From positions 77,659,844 to 77,723,843 of the forward strand of contig OY744525.1 in NCBI GenBank assembly GCA_963556195.1: DNA of 64,000 bases, given 5' to 3'. Below are positions 23,521-35,287 of this stretch, in pieces. Source of the stretch: Sepiola atlantica. Its lineage: Eukaryota > Mollusca > Cephalopoda > Sepiida > Sepiolidae. The first letter of the stretch is position 1, and each line of letters begins with the position of its first letter. The notes beneath the pieces were generated by a model. That model was not told where the DNA came from, made no database searches, and saw only the letters and a list, made by a program, of their open reading frames with translations. Position numbers and translations under genes: made by a program.

Positions 23521-24359
23521 TCTTATTAGTAATGGTGCATGGTAAACTGGCACAAGTGAATAACTAGGAAAAAATGTTACAAAGCATGAACATAGAAAAG
23601 GGACAATCAAAATAAATATCTGTCCTGTGTGGAAGATGAATTAGTTCAGTTGTCAGTGGTTTTGCTGTCAATGGTTTGATTATCGAACAGAACTACAAAT
23701 ATTTGTTATTATAATTTATATATTAATAGTTGTTGGCTGTATAAGTAAGAGACAAGCATAATCCTGTGTGGAAGAGGATCATCCACTTTCCGACCAGATA
23801 GCGTTTGAACGACGTGTAAGTTTTTCAGTTAACTATTAGTCATGTCCTTGTTTTTCCTCTTCTTGCTGTTGCCGCCCGGATCTGAGTGGCAGTGCTAGGA
23901 TTCAAAATTGTATCCAATCTTGTTTTTTTTCCAGTATATTATGGAGGAAATGTATAAAGGACTTTACTGTGAAGCACTGAAATTGATCTGCCACAACTTT
24001 GTTAAAAGGCACATTTTAGTGCCATGTAATCTTTAAAAAATTGTTTTGTTCTTGAGTTACACAATTTCTTTAAAACAGATATTAATGGTGTGGTTACTGT
24101 TATACTGACACTATGTTGTGACTTACAAGAAATTAAAGCTGTATTGAAATACCTCACAATCTCTATGATACATTTTACCAGTTTTAAAAGCTTGGAAATT
24201 TACATAGTTAATTTATAATTCATAGCTTAAAGTAAAGCGATAAATAAAATTTGAATGCATAATCAGAAAGAGCACATAATTTTACATAAGAGTACCGAGT
24301 TTCATGATTTAATAAATAAATAAATGGTGAAGAAACTACTAAATTTCTTGAAATAATGA

Positions 24360-25260
24360 GGTCCGTAATTTAGCCCACTTGTTTTTAAAGATTATAAGAA
24401 AAAGTGTCCAATGAAAAACACAAATTTCAGCTCTTTAAATTCTTTTGAACCATTGATGATATTTGCATAATTCAAACGGGTTTGAGCTTCTTTTACACAA
24501 CTCCATTCACCCAAGTTGATAAAATAACAATTAGTTTAAAAGAAAAACCTTGTAATGCTAAATTTTGGAAATGTTCTGTTTTTTTTTTTTTAATCAGCAT
24601 AATTTTAATTCCAAGACTGTTTTTAATCATTGTCTTGTTGAAAGGTGATTTTTCCCAATTATGTATAAACCAGATGGTATAGTAGGTCCTTTCAAAAGTG
24701 AATGTTATTGTGTCTTTTTAATGTCTCTCTTGGTATGAATTAATTCTCCACCCCTCTCTCACTATAAAAGACCTACCATCATGTGTAATTGTTGGAACCA
24801 CACACTCATCATTCAGTCTTTCTCTAGGTTTTCTTCTAACATACACTCTTATTACCAAAATGTTAAAATTTTGACTCATCTGTCTACAATACATTTTGGT
24901 ACCCTTCCAATGTCCACCACTTATGCTTTTTTACTCATTATGCTTATTTAACTCCCATAAAAGTAGTGTCTTGATGGTTATACACCCTTACACCCCTGCT
25001 GATCTAAGTCGTTTTTTCACAGTTGAGAATGAGACTAGTTGCTGTCAAGAGGAATTAAGTTCAGCTGTCAACACTGGAGCAGTTTTCCTTCTATGTCTTT
25101 TGCTCTCAATAATTAAATGCATATCTCCAGCAGATGTTTTCATTGTTTGTGTCCCAGCTTTCTTTTTCTGCCAACATTTGCACGAGTTTCTAACTGTCTT
25201 AACAAATATTGAACCCCGTGTTTCAAAATCCTTAGTGTTTAAGAGTACCAATCTTTGAAG
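24360..25260 (-). mobile_element. Decayed Tc1-like DNA transposon
   Basis: On the minus strand from about 25250 the translation gives LNTKDFETRGSIFVKTVRNS and then TAPVLTAELNSS, typical of the N-terminal DNA-binding half of Tc1 transposases. Farther on come remnants of the catalytic half, readable as VYVRRKPRERLNDECVVPT, a glycine-rich remnant, FQQDND and STWVNG. Many stops and frameshifts make it inactive. Clear terminal repeats were not found. Confidence 0.7.
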
Positions 25261-26658
25261 CTGCTTTGCTTTTATGATTTTGTGCTAAGTACTTAAAAAT
25301 TAAAATATAAATTAAAAGACCTATGAAAATAATTTTTTCTAACACACGCAGCTATGCTTTGGCCAAAATGAATGTTCCTTGTGAACAGCAGTATTACAAC
25401 ATTAGTCAGTACTGAGTTAACATTTAATTTAGTTGAACATTTTTGATAATCTTAAAAAGACTACTTGGAGGGTGTTATGAAGGTAAATATTTCTCATACA
25501 AAATATTCATAATTTAGCAAAATCTACTGGAGACAGATGAATTCAAATTTTAACTTTTTGGTTGAAAGAGGAGAGTGTGAGAAGAAAGTCTGGAGACTCA
25601 AAATTGAAATACATTTTGGTTACTGAAATTGTATCTTATTTAGAAAAAAGTACAAAAATATTTCATGTAATGGTATTTATTTTTGTTGTTGTTGTTGTTG
25701 TTTTTTAATGTAAGGTGCCCCAAATATATAGTGTATATATTTATAGATGTTGAGAAATTCAGTAAATATTTATATTTATGGATGATATCCATACATATCA
25801 AATGTAATATTATCAGACCACAATTGTAAAGATAATTTGATTACAGCTGGATGCCATGTATCAATATTTCACTAAACAATTAAAAAGAATTAAAAAAAAA
25901 AATCTTTGTAAGAAAATTGCATTTTTCTCATGAGCTGAAACTCAATCAATAAACTCTGAGTAGACTACACAAGTGTGCTAGAAGATGGGAATGTTAACTT
26001 AGTCTCCATATTGTACTTACTTCTTGTCATAAGCTGTGAATTTATAAATTTTCTGTTTTATTTTCATAATAATAATAATAATAATTTTCATATGTTTTAA
26101 GAACATGAACATAAATCAACAGAAATGAATAGGAAAATCAATTACTTCAGAAATTTGGAAAGAAATAATTTTCTTAACATGAAAATAGAACAAGTGTTAA
26201 CTAACTTTGTGTAGTGTATGGTTGAAGTAAATATTATCATATGCAAGAACAAAAATGAATTAAAAGCTAAGAAAATAACAAAACATGGTAAATCCTGCAA
26301 TAGTTTTATTGAAGAGATAGACAATTTAATTTTGGTATGGATTAAAGAAAAATAAATTGTTGCTTATAGTATAAACGCATTGATTATATATGTAACAGCC
26401 AAACAATATTCATGTATTTGTTATTTATTTATATATCTATTTGTGTTTAAATGGTTATTTAGATATTTACTATTTTAATCTAAGTATTTTATGTTTTTGT
26501 TTTTGAGGTTTAGGTTGAATTTAGAATAGATTAACTCATTGTATATATCCTTTTCATGTTACAAACAATTTGGTTATTTTCATTTAAAGAAATCCACTGT
26601 ACTTTGCTTTACTTTATTTGAATTTTTTCTATACACTATTATGTATTTTGTTTTTCAG

Positions 26659-26948
26659 CCCTTTATTCTTCCCAGTATTGTAATCCTCCTCCTTCACAAA
26701 GTGATCTACTGCAAGGCACAAACATAAGACCCTTAGGTCAGACTGCCAGCTACCCAAGTGATACCACAATAGTGGCAAGAGGCTTTTATACACCTTATAT
26801 GAATGAACACAGTCCTCAAACAAGTGACAAATCTTATTCTGGTACAGAAACTAGTAGCCTCTCTAACAGACATGCACAAACGGTGAATGTACCTACGAGT
26901 GGTAGTCAGTTATCTATCAATAGACCACTCCCTCCTGTACCAAACTAA
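26659..26948 (+). CDS. Protocadherin C, terminal cytoplasmic exon
   Basis: Begins after TTGTTTTTCAG, completing a split codon (G|CC, Ala), and reads ALYSSQYCNPPPSQSD to TAA at 26946-26948. It contains PLGQTASYPSDTTIVARG, FYTPYMNEHSP and the C-terminal SINRPLPPVPN. Nearly identical to the terminal exon of gene D (for example SQLSIN here, SQSSIN there). Same phase, motifs and 290-base length as in A, D and F. It is the distal cytoplasmic tail with the proposed pYxN and SH3-ligand motifs. Confidence 0.92.
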
Positions 26949-26982
26949 AAGTGATCTCTAAAAAATCTTTTTTAAATTAGAC

Positions 26983-27027
<45 letters not shown>

Positions 27028-27064
27028 TATATAAAAATGTCTAATTTCAAAAGATTTTTTAGAC

Positions 27065-27136
<72 letters not shown>

Positions 27137-27898
27137 TGTGTTTTATTATAATTCTTAATTTTTACATAATGAGTTAACTAAAATTAAAATTTGATTAAAA
27201 TATAAAACAATGTTTTAAAATAAATCTATAATTAGCATAAAAGCCATTTCCACATAACAATTCATACTAAAAAAATGGCAATGATTTGTTTACATCTTAA
27301 TGACAATTGGCAAATTAGTTTTAGTTTAAAAATAGGTTTTATATAATAAATATAAGAATTTAAATTGTTTAAAAATGATCAATTATTAATATTTGTAATA
27401 ATTACTTTTATTATTAAAGATGTTGGCTTCTAATTGTAATTATCTTTATAAAATAAGGAGAAAAACTTGCTTGTTCTACACTGACAGAAATGTGTGTGAA
27501 ATTTTTTATTATTTTATTATTTTAATCTGATAAATGTATTTTCTAGTATTATTAAAATGGAAAATGTTTATTGATAAAATCTTTAAAAATTAAAATCATG
27601 TTAATATTTAATTAAGTGCATTTAAATATTTTGAGTTATTTAGCTCAGATAAGAGAAGAGGAAGGAAGTAATCATAATGGATGAAAAAACACTCTTACTG
27701 AATTCTATACGTAGAAGATGTTTTTATTTTTACTTAATCTTAAATGTTGAAAATATTCAAAAACATTCCTTTTTGTGTAATTAGTGGAGTAGATTTTAAA
27801 ATATCAGATAAAAGTTTTCAACAGAGCTTTTAATTTTATTCTGTTTATTGCTAAACTCTAAAAAATATAGTCCTAGGGAAGTGACTCTTTTGTAAGGC
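26949..27898 (+). other. 3' UTR of gene C and spacer to gene D
   Basis: Begins with an inverted repeat enclosing TA tracts (26958-27062) and further (TA)n to 27136. AATAAA at 27219-27224 lies at the position equivalent to 39856-39861 after gene D, so it is a plausible polyadenylation signal. The rest is AT-rich and aligns with the spacer at 39760-40770. Confidence 0.5.
26958..27136. repeat. Inverted repeat around TA microsatellites
   Basis: The arm CTAAAAAATCTTTT...TTAGACATTT (26958-26986) is repeated in reverse complement at 27034-27062, with (TA)n between and after the arms (26988-27032 and 27068-27136). It starts 10 bases after the stop codon of gene C. The gene D 3' end keeps a GATCTCTAAA...ACATTAGACATT relic without the hairpin. 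Confidence 0.8.
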
Positions 27899-28070
27899 AG
27901 CCATTGAACGCATGACACACAAAGTAGGACTGCTAGTTTACTTCTCACACGAACTGTACAAAGGAAACACAAGGATGTTATCACAATATGGCTGCTAAAG
28001 CAGGACTTTTCTTCTTTCTCTGGATATATCTTTCATCTAAACCCTGACTCAATTGGGTTTTATTTCAAAT
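27899..28070 (+). promoter_or_regulatory. Promoter and non-coding 5' exon of gene D
   Basis: AGCCATT at 27899-27905, 18 bases, GTAGGACT at 27924-27931. Then TTCTCACACGAACTGTACAA, AAGGATGTTATCACAATATGG and a 5' exon ending TTTCAAAT|GTAAGT at 28070. Nearly identical to the promoter of gene E, so the two were duplicated recently or converted. Confidence 0.74.
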
Positions 28071-29087
28071 GTAAGTTTATTTTCTTTCATTTTGCTGTAA
28101 CTTTAATTATCAATAATTTTTTAAACTGTTTAAAGCAATTAAGAAACATTCTGTTTATACTTAATACACTACTGGCATTGTTTAGCAAAGTAATCGTTAA
28201 AAAGGCACTGCCTTTGTTCCATTTACTTTATTTGTCATTTTAATGCTAGTATGTTAATACATTGTAAAAAATCTGTTTCAGTCTTAAATATATTATTTTT
28301 TGGGTGTTTTAACTCATTGAAATCTATTTCTTGTCTGTCCATTACATTTAATTATAGCATATAACAAAGCATAATGTTACAATTATGACATCAATTTATG
28401 AAAAGGAAAATATTTTCACATTTCAAAATATTATGTTTCTATGTATTTTAAAATTCCTGATTTCTTTTGTTTTAATCTGAAAGAAAATACAAAATTTATG
28501 TAGTCTTAAATATTGAGTAAATTTTATATTGAGCATTCATTCAAAATAATGCGAATTACATTATATTTTACATTTTCTCAGAATTTTTATGTTAGGGATT
28601 ATTTTTCAGTACAATTGATAATAATAATATATTTTCTGAATTATAAAAAACTATTGGTTTTATAATCAAACAAAAAAATTAATTAAAAATATATTGTATC
28701 ATTTATTTTAAATTCTGCTAACATTATTTAAACATAAGTATTTTTTAACTTCATTTTTTTGTTTTACCTCGATACAGCATAAACTTTTTATTTTATAAGA
28801 TCTTCTTAGATCATTTCTAAATTTTTAATTTCTCTTTAGAGAATATTCATGCAGATTTTTGAAATTCTATATGAAATGAATTAGAATATTTATTGCGCAC
28901 AGAAAACATTTATCAAGAAAACAGTTTAGAGTATAAGATCTCAAGGATCCACTGAATTCTGATAAAAAAATAGTGATAAACAATGTGAAATGAAATATCA
29001 ATTTACTGGCAAAAAATTATATAATTAACTACAATATACCTTTTTTAATTTTTTTCTCATGCAGTTGAAATAGCATTAACAAATGTA

Positions 29088-29091
<4 letters not shown>

Positions 29092-29143
<52 letters not shown>
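29092..29143. repeat. (TA)n microsatellite
   Basis: About 26 uninterrupted TA units. Confidence 0.95.
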
Positions 29144-29146
<3 letters not shown>

Positions 29147-30025
29147 GAATATATCTTGTTTTTATAAATATTTAAAAATTTACGTATTCGTTATTAATTG
29201 AAAATTAACTCATTTAGATCATAAAACCGTTTATATGCTAAATGTATATAATTTAAGAGTTTTTAGCAATGTTTAAAAAATTTGAATTTTTTTTAGTAAT
29301 TACTTTTAACAATTTGCTAATAGCACTTATTAATAGTTGTTAAATTCTATTGTTTGTATAATAATACTAGCCAGGATACCCATCCCTGAGCAGGTTCATA
29401 ATAATAAGACACACTTGGAATAAGAGAGAAAACCCCAAAAATATTTTTTAAATAAGCAAAAGTATTTCATAGTAAAACTATTAAAATATAAATTACATAA
29501 CTGAAATTATGGGATAAGAATGATTTTAATTTTGTAAAGCTTCTATGGGGGTAAGGGTTACACTGATTGAAATGTTGTCAATTTTTTAAATCTGTATAAT
29601 TTTATGTCTTTTAATTATGGTTAAATCTCATTAAAATTAGAAGTATAAAAATCAATGGGGTTAATGATGACCATGCCCCCTTATTGGTTTAGAAAAATGT
29701 TAATGTTGTAGGGTTACAGCCCGTTTAAAGAATAAAATTTTAAGAACTTGTTTAATTCTTTGTAATTTAGCTATGTTTGAAATTTCATTAAAATTCAAGG
29801 TCAAACTATTTTAGTAGGTGGTTTCATGCTTCTTCAGGTGCCCCTTTATAAGAAATTAATAATTATGACCCATTTATGACAATATATATAGGTAGGATAT
29901 AATTCCTACCAAATTTACAACTTGTAAATCTAATAGCCCAAAAGTAATTATCGTACACATGTCACTCATTAGTATAGATTGTGAATCTGTTTTTGAATTT
30001 GAAAGTACATATTGTATATTGTATG

Positions 30026-32004
30026 TTTATGTACGACAGATTAAGGCATGACAACTGGCTGCTGCTGATTCTCTATCAAAGCAATCCCGGCACATCATTC
30101 GAGCAACCGGATTGTTAGAAGTAAAAAACAATTTTTTTTCAGGCTTATGAGGGAATATTATTAAAAGAAAATGTCTAAATCTGCTTTATTTTTTTATTTT
30201 AAATAATCCCGCAAGAAATATTTTCGATATTTCAGGCTGACGTGCCCAGGTTGCCTGAATATGCCGATGGGAATCCAGTTGCTCAATTGACGTGTCGAGA
30301 TTGCTTTAATAGTGAATCCGCAGCACCCAGTGGTCGTACTTTGTCGTGCCTTAATCTGTCGTACATATTAATCGTACAAATTAAGGCACGACCACTGGTT
30401 GCTGCTGATTCTCTATGCGGGCAATTTAGGCATGTCATTCAAGCAACCTGTGATGCCAGCTCAACTAGGCATGACCACTGTCCGATTCTACATTAAAGCA
30501 ATCTTGACACGTTGTTTGAACAAACTGATTCTTATCATCATTCAGGCGACCTGGGCCCGTCAGCGCAAAGTATCTGAAATATTTCTTGTGGTATTATTGA
30601 AATAAACAATAAAACAGATTTAGTTGCAACTTTCAGATAAAGATTATATGAAATCGAGAGCTAATTTTTGGCAAAACCTTAAAAGATATTTGCCAAAAAC
30701 AAATTCTCTATTTTTTTTAATATTCTCTCTTAAGACTGAAAAAAAAATTATTTGTTTACTTCTTAGAAAAATGTTCAGACTAAATCTTAAATAAAAACAA
30801 GTGACTTTTTTCTTTAAAATTTGATTTTTTTTTAACACAATAACAAATCTGCATAACATAAAAGTAGAACCCTAATTCGAAAATCTTTGTAAAAAGTAAA
30901 CAAACATTTTTTTTCAGACGTAAAGAAGGAATAGTAACAAACAAAATACCAGTCAAACTTTTTAAAAAAACTTTAGTTTGAAGAAAAATATTTGTTTATT
31001 TTTTGGTATGCAAGTTTAATTTTTTAACTGACAATTACAACAAATTATTAAATTACCCCCACCCCCGAAAAGAAAAACTAGCAATGAATGATAGGTTTTT
31101 AAAAACTTTAAAAATTGTACTTTTTTTAAAGAAAGGAACAAGAGCCAATTTATAACAAAACTGAACTTTATTCAATATAATTTTTTTTTAAAAGAAAAAA
31201 AGTATTAATTTAAAATGAATAGTTATTTACTTGCCTACCCACGAGGGTAGAGATAGACATAAGGTCGGTTTTTGATGTAAGGAAAATCCAGCTCCCCAAA
31301 CGGGGCACACTGTATTGGAACAAAAATTACAATATCCTCAGTCTTTAAGGATTTCTCCTTCACTGACCGTGGACAGAAAAGATGAAGTATATTTTGATTT
31401 TGAACAATTTGATAACACTTTTCTTTACATATTTATCAAAATAAAATCATGCAATGCCGATTATAATTATTTTTAAGTTACAATATCAACATATTTGTGT
31501 GTAGAAAATGTTGATTACGATGTATCTAATTACGTGTGTTCCTATTTACTTTTGTTTACTTTCGCAAAGATTTTCTTATTACGGTTCTAGATTTATCTGC
31601 ATAACAATGCAATTTGTTATTGTGTTAAAAAATTCAAATTTTAAAGAAAAAATTTTATTTAAGATTTAGTCCGAACATTTTTGTTAGAAGTAAACAAACA
31701 ATTCTTTTTTTTCAGGCTTAAGGAGGAATATTTTTAAAAATCAGGTGTTTATTTTTGGTAAATATTTTTTTCAGTCTGGACCTAAAAATATATTTACAAA
31801 AATAAATTCCTGGATAAAAGTTGTGATTAAATCTTTTTATTTTTTTATTTTAAATAATACTGCCAGAAATATTTCAATTACTTCAGGCTGATGTGCCCAG
31901 GTTGCTCGAATATGACAATGTAAATCGGGTTGCTTGAATGACGTGTCGAGATTGCTTTGATAGAGAATCAGCAGTAGCCAATTGACATGCCTGTTGTACA
32001 TAAA
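30026..32004. mobile_element. Foldback transposon-like element, about 2 kb
   Basis: The left end starts TTTATGTACGACAG and the right end finishes CTGTTGTACATAAA. The inverted repeats extend about 90 bases (left 30026-30115, right about 31918-32004) with shared GATTCTCTATCAAAGCAATC. Extra inverted copies of the same end sequence lie inside at about 30225-30367 and 30375-30560, giving nested hairpins. The interior is AT-rich, has no transposase, and includes another dispersed repeat (31229-31380). Its right end is only about 88 bases before the coding exon of gene D. Confidence 0.75.
31229..31380 (+). repeat. Dispersed repeat (CCAGCTCCCCAAAAAGGGGC family)
   Basis: ATTTACTTGCCTACCCACGA, then GGTCGGTTTTTGATGT, CCAGCTCCCCAAACGGGGCA and CCTCAGTCTTTAAGGA. 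The same series of blocks occurs at 50463-50600. Confidence 0.7.
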
Positions 32005-32157
32005 TAGTAAAACCATATAATGTGATATTTTATTGATTTGCAAGAGAGTTTAAAAATTGGTTACAAATTTATACAATGACTTTTATTTCAGAAACAGTGA
32101 ATAGTTCATCAGAAACACATCTACAATCAGAAAGACAGTGATAGATTCATTACAGTA

Positions 32158-34560
32158 ATGATGATGTTGCACATAACTTGTATACTTCTGTCTGCTTTAC
32201 AAGGATGTTTATGTACAGACCTTACATACATCATTGAGGAAGGAAAAAGTCCAAATACATACTTAGGAAATATTGCCGCTGATTCAAATACCATGGAAAA
32301 TATTGATTCCAAAGACAATAAATTGATTACATTCAGTTTATTACAAGAAAGTATTGCTGGTAACACTCAGTTATTCCGTGTCTCAAAGAACACAGGAAAA
32401 TTGTACACGGCCCAAACACTTGATGCTGAATCACTTTGTACTTATAATGTGGAATGTTTTCAAATGGTTGATGTTGCTGTCAAGAAAGCAACAACTTTTA
32501 TGAAACTAATTGAAATCAAAGTTATCATCAAAGATGTAAATGACCATCAACCTGAGTTTCCAGATAAACAAATAAATGTAAAATTCTCAGAAGGAGACAT
32601 TACGGAAACAAAGGTTATAATTCCTAGTGCATTAGACAGAGACATTGGAGTTATGAATTCTCAGATTACCTATGAACTGAAGAAGAAAAAAAATGAACCG
32701 TTTACATTATTTGTTTCTAAGAGTGTTGATGGAACATCTCAATTAGCCTTAAACTTAGAAAAGAAACTTGATAGAGAAGTGACAAGTTTATATGAAATCC
32801 AAGTAATAGCAAAAGATGGAGGATCTCCGACAAAAGAAAGTACTTTGAATATCCATATCTCTGTATCAGATGTGAATGATAATTTTCCTGTGTTTTCTCA
32901 AAATCTTTATAATGTTTCAATCAAAAATAAACCTGATGCTGCTTTGCCTATTACTACTTTATCTGCAAAAGATTTAGATTTTGGCAAGAATGGAAAGATA
33001 TTGTATTATTTCAGCTCTAAAACAACTGACATTGCTAAAACTCATTTTGATTTAAACTCAGAAACTGGAGAAATATTTCTAATGAAGAAATTTACAACTG
33101 GGCAAAAACTGAAATATAAACTTTATGTAAAAGCTTCTGATGGAGGCAATCCTCCATTAAGCTCTCTGGCCATGGTTCAGGTAAATGTGATCAATGAACA
33201 GAACAATGCTCCAACTATAAATATCAATTTTGCTTCTACATCTGGAGACAAATCCATGAAAATTTCAGAAGATATAAAGGCAGGAAGTTTTATTGCATAT
33301 GTAAAGGTTACAGACCCTGATCTTGGTCAAAATGGGGATGTTACATGTAATCTTGATCATAATAAGTTTCAACTACAAAGTCTGGATACAAAGAAATATC
33401 AAGTAATTGTAAAGAAACCAGTGGACAGAGAGATTGAAGATCACCATGACATTAGGATCAGTTGTGAGGATAAAGGAAATCCTCCTCTCAAAAGTGAAAG
33501 CAGATTTTCAGTCCAAGTGATGGATGTAAATGACGAACAGCCACAATTTTCTAAACAATTATTTAAATTTTTCATTGATGAAAACCAGAGATCAAAAATT
33601 CCTATTGGCATCATAAATGCCACAGATCCAGACTTGGGACTTGGAGGTAAACTGTCTTTTTCTTTACTGACAACCAATAAACAATTTGTACCATTTCGAA
33701 TCACTGAAACTGGATTAATCTCTTCAATTATGTCTTTAGACCATGAGTTTCAAGATACTTATAATTTTGAAGTGTTTGTAAAAGACAAAGGAAGTCCATC
33801 ATTGAATAACACAGTGAATGTGATTGTTAAGGTGAGAGATGAAAATGATAATGCTCCATATTTCACATTTCCTAGTGTTAATCCTTATAATATGGATGTA
33901 ACATATTACCCCCATCATACAAAAAACATCAGCCAGATAAAGGCATCAGACAGTGACAGTCAAGAGAATGCATTTCTAAAATATGAAATAATCAGAGGCA
34001 ATAGCAAACAGATATTCAGCATCAACCAGTACACTGGTTTGTTATGTTCAACTCATGTTCTAAGCCAACAAGATGCTGGCTCATATGAGCTGGAGTTTCT
34101 AGTGAAGGACAGTGGTAGCCCAGTTCTATCAGCCAGAACTACTGTATATTTGACACTGACCGTAAGCAACAAGACATCAGAAATGTTAAATGCTGTTAAC
34201 ATCAAAAAAGATAACAAGATCCACCTGACTTCAGCAATTATCATTGTTTCTGTAGCAGTGACAATAGCTGTGATCATTACAGCTTCAATCTCAGTGTGTA
34301 TCCTTCGCTGTTGCAATCCTCGAAGTGTTCCAGTAGCAGAAGGCGGATATGTGAGTAGTGGTCAGAGACATTTGATAAGTCCTCCTTACCCAGCAAATCC
34401 TTGGTCTAATGTGGCTCTTCCTACAAGTGATGCAGTCGGTATGAGAAGAAGCAGTCAACCACCAACACCAAGAATGCAAACCCATCCTTACTCAAGCGCT
34501 CAACAAATGCTGTCATCTCAAGCACCAAGACAGCAGCCTGTTGGAGATTCAGTATCTCAG
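32158..34560 (+). CDS. Protocadherin D, large ectodomain exon
   Basis: Encodes 801 residues: signal peptide (about 1-20), EC1-EC6, transmembrane helix (about 690-715) and proximal tail. Starts are ambiguous because three ATGs (32158, 32161, 32164) follow one another; the first is chosen. EC1 is nearly identical to gene E, EC2-EC3 nearly identical to gene C, and EC4 (SGDKSMKISEDIKAG) is E/F-type, so the exon is a mosaic. Local differences include DREIEDHHD for DRESEDHHD and GIINATDPD for GSINATDPD. The EC3/EC4 linker is NEQNNAP as in all paralogues. It ends CAG|GTATCT in phase 0. Readthrough of this weak donor would add 47 hydrophobic residues. Total protein 945 residues. Confidence 0.93.
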
Positions 34561-35238
34561 GTATCTATATTATTTTATATTTTTATAATTGTTTTTCATA
34601 TTTCTTGGACAAGTAAATGTTCAATGATTTTTAATTATCTGCTTTTTCATATCAACTTTAATATTTTTTTATTTTATATCTTACATGGTTATATTGTCAC
34701 CTAATGTATTAGTGTGTGTCTCTGTGAAAAAAGTATTACATTTATATGAATACCTAAATTTTTATTCATGCAAACATTTCTGGCTTCTTATGTTCATACA
34801 TGTTTGGCTAAAGCTAATAATGGGTGAAGCATCGCCAGAGAAATGTTCAATCGAAAATGATTGCCAACTCAAAGAAAACTATATTTCCAAGCTGGAAACA
34901 TTATGTGATAAAAATCTAGCCAGCCAGTCAAGAAATTCATGTTACCTCTCCAAACTATTATTTTTTTAAGATCTTTTTTTATGGAACCAAAACATTTTTA
35001 TTGTCTCGCACCTTTGATCAAAACCCATGTATAACTTATTTTCAGCAGCTTACTGACTTCTGTATCATTTTAGATGTTTAGGTTAAATAAATGAGCATTT
35101 TTTTGTTGTTGTTTTTAATTATTTGTTAATTTATTCATTATTGTGATTATTTGAGTAGATTTTTTTAATTGTGTGTATATAGCTTTTTTTTTAATGTATA
35201 TAAGTCGAAACACAAGTCTTTTTTTTCAGTTTACAATA

Positions 35239-35241
<3 letters not shown>

Positions 35242-35283
<42 letters not shown>
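35242..35283. repeat. (TA)n microsatellite
   Basis: About 21 TA units directly next to the end of the mariner element. Confidence 0.95.

Positions 35284-35287
<4 letters not shown>

Larger units (their letters stand above)
23216..26658 (+). other. Gene C last intron
   Basis: About 3.4 kb from GTGAGT to TTGTTTTTCAG. It contains a broken protocadherin exon fragment (23258-23442), a dispersed repeat (23443-23520) and a decayed Tc1-like transposon (24360-25260). The part at 25740-25980 resembles the last intron of gene D near 38100-38350, so the introns were duplicated together with the exons. Unclassified sequence around 23750-23950 is GC-richer and may be an old repeat. Confidence 0.55.
28071..32091 (+). 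other. 5' UTR intron of gene D
   Basis: About 4 kb from GTAAGT to TTTTATTTCAG. The first ~230 bases match the gene E intron (40943-41180). Also present are (TA)n at 29092-29143, an unclassified repeat-like stretch at 29365-29900 that starts ACTAGCCAGGATACCC, and a large foldback element at 30026-32004. No exon seen. Confidence 0.55.

Noticed and set aside
24896..25258. 120-codon + strand frame
   Set aside because: Antisense of the decayed Tc1-like transposase, which explains the sequence better.
34685..34969. 94-codon + strand frame after gene D exon 1
   Set aside because: AT-rich intron sequence with no paralogue in the other genes and no domain.
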